A stretch of 64,000 bases of DNA, taken from the NCBI RefSeq assembly GCF_014107495.1, contig NZ_CP041969.1:5009501-5073500 (forward strand), given 5' to 3'. Position numbers and translations under genes: made by a program. The DNA comes from Cohnella cholangitidis (lineage in GTDB: Bacteria; Bacillota; Bacilli; Paenibacillales; Paenibacillaceae). How positions within the stretch are numbered: position 1 is the stretch's first letter; each line of letters starts with the position of its first letter. A model generated the notes under the pieces. It made no database searches. It was not told the DNA's origin and worked only from the letters and a program-made list of their open reading frames with translations. Positions 44,424 to 50,991 of the stretch are shown one piece after another.

Positions 44424-44852
44424 ATGCTACCGCAAATTGCACAACTGGAAATCGAAACGGAATCGGAAGAGACTGTCCAACCTCGGGGCAAGTCTTTTTT
44501 ATTTGATTTCAAAACGGGTGATTTCGTCTTAAAGGACGGGAAAGTCGTCGAAGTCTCAGGCGTCGAGAGTTTGAAAGTTTGGATCGATAAGGCGATTCGG
44601 ACGGCAAGAAATCGATTCTCTATTTATGACGGTGAGGAATATGGGGCGAGCATAGACAACTTGGTCGGTTCCAATTTGCCGTTAGAGTTCGTGTCCGAGG
44701 AATTGCAGCGAGAAATTACAGAGGCGCTAACTGAAAACGCCGAGATTCGGAGTTTGAGCGATTGGACGTTCGAGCGGGACGGCGCTGCCATAAAGGTTTC
44801 GTTCACGGTCAACTCGATATATGGCGACGTCCAAAGAGAGGTGAGTGTGTAA
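44424..44852 (+). CDS. DUF2634 baseplate protein (XkdS/gp25-like)
   Basis: 142 aa. KSFLFDFKTGDFVLKDGKVVEVSGVESLKVWIDKAIRTARNRFSIYDGEEYGAS (key: F-D-TG-F---G----V-G-EA---WI-K---T-R--Y-IY-D-YG) is characteristic of the XkdS wedge protein. Confidence 0.9.
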   Translation: MLPQIAQLEIETESEETVQPRGKSFLFDFKTGDFVLKDGKVVEVSGVESLKVWIDKAIRTARNRFSIYDGEEYGASIDNLVGSNLPLEFVSEELQREITEALTENAEIRSLSDWTFERDGAAIKVSFTVNSIYGDVQREVSV

Positions 44853-44853
44853 C

Positions 44854-45912
44854 ATGGCGACGGCAACGGAAATACGGAATCAGCTACTCGCCCGTGTGCC
44901 GGATGAGTACGACAAGATGGTCGGTTCATTTATTTATGACAGCTTGGCTCCAGTTGCGATTCAATTCGAAAGTCTGGATAACGACCTTTCCAATCTACGG
45001 CGAATGCTCGATATCGAGAATTTGACAGGCGATGACCTTGCGAAGCGCATTTACGATCGGACCGGGATTATACGGAAACCGGCGACATTCGCGGTCGGAT
45101 CGGTTGTCGTGACAGGAAACGGCGCGATATCCATCGGCGATCTATTTGAAACGGCGAGCGGCTTCCAGTTCAGTGCAACGGAATCGAAGTCCATCACAGG
45201 AAGCGGATCGGTAGAAATCCGAGCGGTCATTGACGGACCGTCCGGAAATGTCCCGGCGAACCAAATCACGATGATACCGGTCACGATTGCGGGCATTACC
45301 GGCGTTAACAATCCCGCGCCTACACTTGACGGATTTGATTCCGAGACGGATGCGGACCTTTTAGTCCGATATTTCGAGCGTATTCGAACGCCAGCCACAA
45401 GCGGGAACAAGAGCCATTATAAGAATTGGGCAAAAGAAGTAACCGGCGTAGGGGATGCGCGAGTGATACCGCTTTGGAGCGGACCCAATACGGTTAAAGT
45501 CGTGATTATCGATTCGGACCGGAAAGTCGCGTCTACGCAATTGGTAGATGATGTGCAAACTTATATTGACCCGGGCATAACTGGTTTGGGCGAGGGGGTT
45601 GCCCCTATCGGTGCATATGCGACCGTCTCCAGCGCAGCGGGCTTGTCTATTGACGTTGGCGTATCTATTTCGCTATCCGTCGGGTTCACGCTGGAGCAAG
45701 CAACAGACAATGTAGAGGTGTCGTTGACGGAATACCTTAAGGACATCGCTTTTTCCGAATCTATCGTCAGTTACGCGAAAGTTGGGGCGGCGATTCTGGA
45801 TAGCGACGGGGTGGAGGATTATTCCGGCCTAACCGTGAACGGCGGAACCTCGAACGTAGCTGTCGGTTTTGAACAGGTCGCGGTTCTCGGGAGTGTGGAC
45901 GTCGATGTTTGA
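44854..45912 (+). CDS. Baseplate J/gp47 family protein (XkdT)
   Basis: 352 aa from the ATG at 44854. Baseplate J domain with YDKMVGSFIYDSLAP, AKRIYDRTGI, and NKSHYKNWAKEVTGVGDARVIPLWSGPNTVKVVIID. Forms the baseplate wedge with the neighbours. Confidence 0.93.
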   Translation: MATATEIRNQLLARVPDEYDKMVGSFIYDSLAPVAIQFESLDNDLSNLRRMLDIENLTGDDLAKRIYDRTGIIRKPATFAVGSVVVTGNGAISIGDLFETASGFQFSATESKSITGSGSVEIRAVIDGPSGNVPANQITMIPVTIAGITGVNNPAPTLDGFDSETDADLLVRYFERIRTPATSGNKSHYKNWAKEVTGVGDARVIPLWSGPNTVKVVIIDSDRKVASTQLVDDVQTYIDPGITGLGEGVAPIGAYATVSSAAGLSIDVGVSISLSVGFTLEQATDNVEVSLTEYLKDIAFSESIVSYAKVGAAILDSDGVEDYSGLTVNGGTSNVAVGFEQVAVLGSVDVDV

Positions 45913-46441
45913 TGTTACGCTTCTGCCCGTCTTCATGCGGAAGAGTCTTATTTATAAGACGATCTTCGAGTCGGAGGCGGCACAATTCCTGATCGCAGGA
46001 AACAATTTGGACGACCTCGGGGATCAGCTTTCTATCGATTCGGCAACATGGGCGCTTGCGATCTATGAGAAGGAATTCGGCGTTGTGCCGGAAGCCGGGA
46101 AACCGCTAAATGATCGTAGGTCCGTCATCAAAAGCCGGATGCGTGGAACGGGAAAGGTTGGCGCGGAGCTTATTAAGGACGTAGCGGATTCCTTCTCAAA
46201 TGGGGATGTAACGGTCGGTTTCGATGGTGGAGTCATTACAATAACGTTCGTCAGCGTCGTGGGCATCCCACCGAATTTGGACGACTTGAAAGAAGCAATA
46301 GAAGATGTGAAGCCCGCCCATCTGCATGTAACCTACGTATTCAACTATACGCTATGGGACGAAATCGATGCGCTCAATAAGACGTGGGATCAATGGGATG
46401 ATCTGAGCCTTACGTGGGATCAGATGGAAGTCTATACCTAA
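45905..46441 (+). CDS. Phage tail protein YmfQ/XkdU (DUF2313)
   Basis: 178 aa from the ATG at 45905, overlapping XkdT by 8 bp. The pattern is that of the YmfQ family: LDDLGDQLSIDSATWALAIYEKEFGV...RSVIKSRMRGTGKVGAELIKDVADSFSNGDV (key: W-L--YE---G------RR--I--R-RG-GT). Confidence 0.88.
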   Translation: MFDVTLLPVFMRKSLIYKTIFESEAAQFLIAGNNLDDLGDQLSIDSATWALAIYEKEFGVVPEAGKPLNDRRSVIKSRMRGTGKVGAELIKDVADSFSNGDVTVGFDGGVITITFVSVVGIPPNLDDLKEAIEDVKPAHLHVTYVFNYTLWDEIDALNKTWDQWDDLSLTWDQMEVYT

Positions 46442-46460
46442 TTGAAAGAGAGGAAACCGA

Positions 46461-47645
46461 ATGCCTGACATTACACCCAACCTTGGTCTTAAGAAGCCGC
46501 TCGGCAATGAGAATTTTACTCGGGCAGCATATCGCGAAAATTTGGATTTGATTGACGCCAATGCTGCGAAGAAATCAGATGTCGGCGACATGTCCGCTGT
46601 CCCAACCACGTCCAAGAACGCGGCGGGAGCTATAACAGAGCTTTTTACAAATGTCAGTGACGGTAAAGCTTTAGTCGCCGCCGCGATCACTGACAAAGGA
46701 ATACTAACGGCGGTGGATGATACTTTCGCAGAGATGGCGGTCAATATCGAGGCGATTCCGGTCGGGCCGGACACAAGTGACGCTACGGCTACGGTCGGAG
46801 ATATCCTTGCCCCAAAGACGGCATATGGATCGGCGGGGACAAAATTGACGGGGACTCTGGCGCTAACAGGCAGCGCGGCGGATGCTGACGTTCTGGCAAC
46901 CAAAACGTTTTACAATACCGATGCCAAGACGAAACGGACCGGAACCATGGTTAATCGCGGAGCGGTATCGATTACGCCAAGTGCATCGGCTCAGGCTATC
47001 CCGGCAGGCTATCATAACGGTAGTGGAACGGTTGCGGCCGTCGCTGTTCCGGCAGCTAACGTATTGACTGGAACGACTATCGCGGGTACGGCGGGGACTA
47101 TGCCTAATCGTGCTGGAGATACTGCGGCGCTTGCTTCTAGCGTATCTGGAACAACTCTTAAACTACGTACGTCGAACGGCTATCGGGATGGAGTCGATGA
47201 TAATGTTACGATCACTGACTCCAATTTTCTCGCGGATAACATTCCAGAAGGGCTTTCTATGTTTGGCAAAACTGGAACGTTAAAAACTGCGGGGGTTATG
47301 CTAATTGCTCCAACTCTAAGGACAACAACAAGTACGACGTTTGTTTCGTTAAAAAAAATTACAGTTACCTATACCGGTATTGTACGTATTTCTTTTAGAG
47401 TTGGAAGTATAAATACAGGTTTTTTTGTAAACGGCCAGATCTACAAAAATGGAGTCGCCGTAGGGATTATGAGACGAACAAGCGGCTCCATATTCATGTA
47501 CACTGAGGATTTGCCGTGCAACAAGGGAGACTATTTCGAGATAATGGCGAGAATTGAGGCTAGTGGTACTACGTGTCAAATCGACTCTTTTCAAATCCAG
47601 ACGGTTCTCACGTCTCCATACAATGGAACAATTGATTTTGATTAG
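46461..47645 (+). CDS. Phage tail fibre protein
   Basis: 394 aa. N-terminal adhesion part (ITPNLGLKKPLGNENFTRAAYRENLDLID) binds the baseplate; the middle carries repeats of the type ATVGDILAPKTAYGS.GTKLTGT and VLATKTFYN..AKTKRTGTM. The final ~120 residues are beta-rich, and their DNA (~47290-47640) is clearly more AT-rich, suggesting an exchanged receptor-binding tip. Confidence 0.85.
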   Translation: MPDITPNLGLKKPLGNENFTRAAYRENLDLIDANAAKKSDVGDMSAVPTTSKNAAGAITELFTNVSDGKALVAAAITDKGILTAVDDTFAEMAVNIEAIPVGPDTSDATATVGDILAPKTAYGSAGTKLTGTLALTGSAADADVLATKTFYNTDAKTKRTGTMVNRGAVSITPSASAQAIPAGYHNGSGTVAAVAVPAANVLTGTTIAGTAGTMPNRAGDTAALASSVSGTTLKLRTSNGYRDGVDDNVTITDSNFLADNIPEGLSMFGKTGTLKTAGVMLIAPTLRTTTSTTFVSLKKITVTYTGIVRISFRVGSINTGFFVNGQIYKNGVAVGIMRRTSGSIFMYTEDLPCNKGDYFEIMARIEASGTTCQIDSFQIQTVLTSPYNGTIDFD

Positions 47646-47659
47646 AAAGGATGAGCAGA

Positions 47660-47869
47660 ATGGGAAACATTATTAGGCTCCCATATGTTACTGAGGCTGA
47701 TCGCGAACAGCTAATACAAGATCACGCCGATAAGAAACTAGTCGAAGAACAAAATCTGTTTGAAAGAAATTTTCTCGTCTTCGATGATCAAGCGCAAGAG
47801 AATTACATCAAGAGCCTAGAGGATCAAATCTTATTAATGGCCGATGAAGCCAGCGGAGGGATTCTATGA
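47660..47869 (+). CDS. Phage hypothetical protein (69 aa)
   Basis: ATG at 47660 preferred over 47651 because AAAGGATGA is better spaced. Overlaps the next gene by 4 bp. Small helical protein between tail fibre and CD1375-like gene; possibly a fibre accessory. Confidence 0.6.
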   Translation: MGNIIRLPYVTEADREQLIQDHADKKLVEEQNLFERNFLVFDDQAQENYIKSLEDQILLMADEASGGIL

Positions 47870-48024
47870 TTAATCCAATTGTTGTTCGAATCGCAGCGGA
47901 ACGGATCTTGTCGGGTGGTATCAACCCGAAGACCGGCAACGTGTATGTACTGGATGACATCACTAACGCAGATTACCGGCAAGCCGTTGAGGATTATATT
48001 TTGATGAATACGCAAGGTATTTAA
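47866..48024 (+). CDS. CD1375-like / XkdX-position small phage protein (52 aa)
   Basis: MINPIVVRIAAERILSGGINP...YVLDDITNADYRQAVEDYIL follows the small-protein pattern found after tail fibres (NPxVVxIYxxLIxxGxxTxDDVPxxxRxxVxxxL). Start overlaps the previous stop (ATGA). Confidence 0.7.
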   Translation: MINPIVVRIAAERILSGGINPKTGNVYVLDDITNADYRQAVEDYILMNTQGI

Positions 48025-48071
48025 GGGCTCCGCACAATAGCGGAGTCTTTTAATTTGGGGAGGTGGGGCGG

Positions 48072-48332
48072 TTGTCAAACAACGAGGTACAAGTCCTATC
48101 GGATATCCGCGAGCGGGTTGTCCGGCTTGAAACTAAGATCGACGCTATGACGGATGTAAGGACGACAGCAGATGAGGCCAAGGAAAAAGCTATCGAAGCG
48201 CTGCAATCTGCCCGTTCTGCACATCTTCGCTTAAACGAAGTAGCAGACAACCAACGTTGGTTGTGGCGAACACTAATAGGTGCGATTCTGGCCGGTGCAG
48301 TATCTGCATTTATCAAATTTAATGGAGGATGA
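48072..48332 (+). CDS. XhlA-like holin-associated protein
   Basis: 86 aa, TTG start with GGGGAGGTGGGG upstream. Coiled-coil N-terminus (LSDIRERVVRLETKIDAM) and one C-terminal membrane helix (WLWRTLIGAILAGAVSAFI), the XhlA pattern. Works with the holin next to it in host lysis. Confidence 0.82.
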   Translation: MSNNEVQVLSDIRERVVRLETKIDAMTDVRTTADEAKEKAIEALQSARSAHLRLNEVADNQRWLWRTLIGAILAGAVSAFIKFNGG

Positions 48333-48337
48333 GACAA

Positions 48338-48616
48338 ATGGAATGGAATGCAATTTTTCAGCTAATTGATCCGAAATTACTTATCGTTGTTGCAGTATGC
48401 TGGGTATTGGGGTTTGTGCTTAAGCGAACCCCTCGCATACCGGATTGGGCGATTATTTATATCGTTATGGCCATCGCGATCCTGTTAGCGGTATGGTTGA
48501 TAGGGATTGGTCCAGAGGCGATTATTAACGGCATTCTAGCCGGTGCTTTTGCCGTCTTTGGGCACCAAGCGATTAAACAAGCCAAGGAGGCGGCCAGCGA
48601 TGGCAAGTCTGACTAA
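48338..48616 (+). CDS. Phage holin
   Basis: 92 aa from the ATG at 48338 (GGAGG 9 bp upstream). Two to three membrane segments and the ending GPEAIINGILAGAFAVFGHQAIKQAKE typical of the Firmicute phage holin 5 family (LSPEAALQGLLAGAAAVGLHQ-like). Overlaps the endolysin by 17 bp. Confidence 0.85.
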   Translation: MEWNAIFQLIDPKLLIVVAVCWVLGFVLKRTPRIPDWAIIYIVMAIAILLAVWLIGIGPEAIINGILAGAFAVFGHQAIKQAKEAASDGKSD

Positions 48617-49253
48617 AAAACAGTTCATCGCCGCTCTCGTTCCCCACGTTCTCCAAGTACGTAAAGAGGGATCGCCGATGTTCCCGTCCGTTCGGATCGC
48701 TCAGAACTTGTTGGAGACCGGTGGGAAGATCCACCCTTGGAATAACCTCGGCGGTATCAAGGTAGGCTCAGGAAAGCTGAATGCCTATTGGAAAGGGAAG
48801 TGGGTTAAGAAGGGAACGTGGGAAGTGGAAAGCGGTGTGAGAGTCGACACGGCAGCTTACTTCCGCGCATACGACACTCTATACGATTTCTATAAGGACC
48901 AAGACTTGTTGTTCCAGCTCCCGCGATACCGTGACGTTCGGGAGGCAGGGACGCCAGAAGAGCAGGCAAAGGCGTTGCGCTCGTGCGGCTACGCTACCGA
49001 TCCGCAATACGCGGAAAAGATCGTGGCGCTCATTAAAGCGAATGGATTGACCAAATACGATGAGGCGGCCACGCCGGACAAGGGGGAGAAGACATTGGAT
49101 AAAGCTAAGGCGATTGTCAACGGCAAGCCGATTGCTGACGGCGTGATCATTGACGGTAAAGTCTATGTACCTGCGAGGGATGTCGGTGAGGCGTTCGGAG
49201 CTAGTGTCGCATGGGACAACAAGACCAAGACGGCAACGTTGACGAGTAAATAA
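48600..49253 (+). CDS. Endolysin: N-acetylglucosaminidase with CuAO-like wall domain
   Basis: 217 aa from the ATG at 48600 (AAGGAGG 10 bp before). Residues ~1-150 are a GH73/FlgJ-type glucosaminidase (PSVRIAQNLLETG with the catalytic Glu, NNLGGIK, YFRAYDTLYDFYKDQ). Residues ~170-217 are a copper-amine-oxidase-N-type repeat (IVNGKPI...VYVPARDVGEAFGASVAWDNKTKTATL), a wall-associated domain common in Paenibacillaceae host proteins. No signal peptide, so the holin releases it. Confidence 0.9.
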   Translation: MASLTKKQFIAALVPHVLQVRKEGSPMFPSVRIAQNLLETGGKIHPWNNLGGIKVGSGKLNAYWKGKWVKKGTWEVESGVRVDTAAYFRAYDTLYDFYKDQDLLFQLPRYRDVREAGTPEEQAKALRSCGYATDPQYAEKIVALIKANGLTKYDEAATPDKGEKTLDKAKAIVNGKPIADGVIIDGKVYVPARDVGEAFGASVAWDNKTKTATLTSK

Positions 49254-49261
49254 TGATCAGC

Positions 49262-49290
49262 CCGGGGGCTTCGGCTCTCGGGATTTTTGT
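49262..49290 (+). terminator. Terminator of the late operon
   Basis: CCCGGGGGC-TTCG-GCTCTCGGG followed by ATTTTTG; stem with G-U pairs and a stable TTCG loop. Confidence 0.8.
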
Positions 49291-49322
49291 CATTTAACTT
49301 TACATATTCGCATGTCCTCGGC

Positions 49323-49358
49323 AAAAGCCCGTCAACCTTATCTGGTCGACGGGCTTTT
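49323..49358. terminator. Second terminator, serves the Ltp gene
   Basis: AAAAGCCCGTC paired with GACGGGCTTTT around a 14-nt loop. Functions in both directions between the endolysin and the minus-strand lipoprotein gene. Confidence 0.85.
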
Positions 49359-49374
49359 ATTTGTCTTCATACTA

Positions 49375-49872
49375 TTATTCTAAATTATCTATCGCGTACT
49401 TCGCTTCCTCTTTGGTGAATTTTTCGCCATATTCTGAAATCAATTGATCGTAAATGGCCGAATCTGACATACTCATATCTTCTGCATATGATTTAGCCTT
49501 TTTTAGTGCATTTTCGTTCCAATCAAAAGTGATATTATCAATGGCATATTGAGCGGCTTCTTTAGGGAAATTTTCTCCATATTCAGAGGTCAATTGATCG
49601 TAAATAGCCGCCTTTGACATACTCATAGTCTCTGCGTACGATTCCGCCTTTTTTAATGCTGCCTTATATTCTCTAGGTACACTCTTCTCAGTAGCTGTCG
49701 GCTCCACGGTCTCTTTAGCCACTTCCGGCGCAGTTGTTGACTCGGGCGCCTTGGTCACAGGAGTCGAGCTTGCTGGTGCTGATTCATTTGCAGGCTTAAG
49801 AGCTTCATTTTCCGACGAGCAACCAGAAAGAAGTAGAGCAGCCATTGCGCTAGTGATTAAAACTTTCTTCAT
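49375..49872 (-). CDS. Ltp-family superinfection-exclusion lipoprotein
   Basis: 165 aa. Lipoprotein signal with LLLSGC lipobox, a Ser/Thr/Pro/Ala-rich linker, then two ~47-residue repeats (ALKKAESYAETMSMSKAAIYDQL.SEYGE.F...AQYAIDN and a second copy). These are the Ltp repeats of the streptococcal phage TP-J34 protein, which block DNA injection by related phages. The isolated minus-strand position at the end of the prophage is that of a lysogenic-conversion gene. Confidence 0.9.
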   Translation of the reverse strand: MKKVLITSAMAALLLSGCSSENEALKPANESAPASSTPVTKAPESTTAPEVAKETVEPTATEKSVPREYKAALKKAESYAETMSMSKAAIYDQLTSEYGENFPKEAAQYAIDNITFDWNENALKKAKSYAEDMSMSDSAIYDQLISEYGEKFTKEEAKYAIDNLE

Positions 49873-49969
49873 TCCAAATCCCCCAATTATAGGAATAAAT
49901 TCTATTCACAATGTTACAATAAGTGGCGAATTTTGACGAGTCCTGGTTTTCAAAGAGCATTTATGTATC

Positions 49970-50009
49970 TTGAACAGAACGCATGTTCTTGTTATTATGA
50001 TCATACTTT
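49970..50009 (+). promoter_or_regulatory. Dual SOS / sporulation-type promoter near attR
   Basis: sigma-A: TTGAAC (49970-49975), 17-bp spacer, TATTAT (49993-49998). The spacer begins with AGAACGCATGTTCT (49976-49989), whose core GAACGCATGTTC fits the Bacillus LexA box (CGAACRNRYGTTYC) at 12 of 14 positions. Overlapping it, GCATGTT (49981-49987), 14 bp, CATACTTT (50002-50009) fits the sigma-E consensus KMATATT-N14-CATACAHT with one mismatch in each element. Confidence 0.65.
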
Positions 50010-50027
50010 CATTAAGGGGCGATCTTA

Positions 50028-50261
50028 ATGCTGGATGATACATCACGTAAAATACTCCGAATCCTTAATAACATGCGATACGTACCAACGATGGATGAAC
50101 TCGCCCGCAAAGCTGGCCGATCACCTGAACAGGTCAAGATTGCGTTACGAGTCTTAGCAACTGAACGATTTATTGAATACGCTCCAGATCGGCATCATGA
50201 GCTCAAGATCATTCAAGCTTGGGAGTTTCAACAGCCTAAGCCGCAGCCGATGTTTAAATGA
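50028..50261 (+). CDS. Winged-helix protein next to attR, candidate directionality factor
   Basis: 77 aa, AAGGGGCG upstream. Winged-helix pattern: SRKILRILNNMRYVPTMDELARKAGRSPEQVKIALRVLATERFIEY (key residues ~5-50), then a Pro/Gln-rich tail. It is the last prophage gene, ending ~45 bp from the attR core. Its promoter has a LexA box and a sigma-E-like element. By analogy with SprB of SPbeta (which directs excision both on DNA damage and in sporulation), it is a candidate excision factor for the serine recombinase; alternatively an antirepressor or ordinary regulator. Function is inference. Confidence 0.6.
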   Translation: MLDDTSRKILRILNNMRYVPTMDELARKAGRSPEQVKIALRVLATERFIEYAPDRHHELKIIQAWEFQQPKPQPMFK

Positions 50262-50286
50262 TGGGAGCACGACTAGAATCTAGATT

Positions 50287-50317
50287 ATCACCTACATGAT
50301 GATGGTACGGAAGAATT
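50287..50317. other. attR: right prophage/cotJC junction
   Basis: GGTACGGAAGAATT (50304-50317) corresponds to the attL core; to its right cotJC resumes in frame, to its left is prophage (ATCAC...GGTAC), the other half of the reconstructed attP. Confidence 0.8.
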
Positions 50318-50693
50318 CGCCCATTTGGAAATGATTGCGACCATGATCTATAAGCTTACGAAGGACGCGACGCCGGAGCAGCTGGAAGCTGCCGGACTAG
50401 GGGCGAATTTCGTCAATCATGACGGAGCCATGTTCTATAACAATGCTGCCGGCGTTCCTTGGACTGCCGCTTACATAGCGGCCAAAGGCGACCCTATAGC
50501 CGACCTGTACGAAGACATAGCGGCGGAAGAGAAGGCTAGAGCGACTTATCAATGGCTGATCGACTTTACGGACGACGTGGACATTCAGGATAGTTTGAAG
50601 TTTCTTCGCGAGAGGGAAATCGTGCACTCCTTGAGGTTCAAGGAGGCGGTAGAAATTCTTAAAATGGATAGGGAACAAAAGAAAGTATACTGA
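50304..50693 (+). pseudogene. cotJC: cotJC 3' part (codons 61-189), separated by the prophage
   Basis: In frame from the junction: GTEEFAHLEMIATMIYKL..., AAGVPWTAAYIAAKGDPIADLYEDIAAEEKARATYQWLI, ...EREIVHSLRFKEAVEIL to the stop. It carries the remaining Mn-catalase-type ligands (E in AAEEKAR, E/H in REIVHS). No decay is seen over 125 codons after the junction, consistent with continued selection. No start codon with a good ribosome-binding site; expressed only after excision. Confidence 0.93.
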
Positions 50694-50768
50694 ATGGAGG
50701 CTGTCCGAAAGCAGCAAGCTTCTCTTGAAAGTCTGCTTAACGCAAGTTAAATGCGCTCCAAAAATCGT

Positions 50769-50811
50769 AAAAATAGCGGGCAGGATATCTCATCCTTGCA
50801 CTGCTATTTTT
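50769..50811 (+). terminator. Terminator of the cotJ operon
   Basis: AAAAATAGC (50769-50777) pairs with GCTATTTTT (50803-50811) with further pairing inside, then CGTTTTTG. The rest of the ~300-bp gap to the next gene (50694-50991) shows no convincing ORF. Confidence 0.75.
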
Positions 50812-50991
50812 CGTTTTTGCTTTATAGTCGCCCTCTTGAGCAGGTTTTGGGCGTTTTAGCATGGACTGTTCGGGCACTAGAGACCTTATTTGTTGCTTAA
50901 CCTCGGTTTTCCCGTTCCTTGCAGTGAAGGAGATTGTAGATTTATGTCGAATTTTAACCATATACTATCAAGATCTTTGGGAGATATAGAT

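Larger units (their letters stand above)
18002..50312. mobile_element. Contractile-tail prophage inserted in cotJC (~32.3 kb)
   Basis: Bounded by the two halves of cotJC. Contains an integrase/lysogeny block on the minus strand, then a ~28-kb plus-strand block of replication, packaging, head, PBSX-like myovirus tail, lysis and lysogenic-conversion genes. The exact crossover is uncertain by a few bases within the shared ACGGA.GAATT core. The portal gene is frameshifted. The arrangement matches developmentally excised elements such as skin (sigK) and SPbeta (spsM), but excision has not been shown for this one. Confidence 0.93.

Noticed and set aside
18036..50261. Independent integrative conjugative element
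   Set aside because: No relaxase, coupling or type IV secretion genes; the content is that of a tailed phage.
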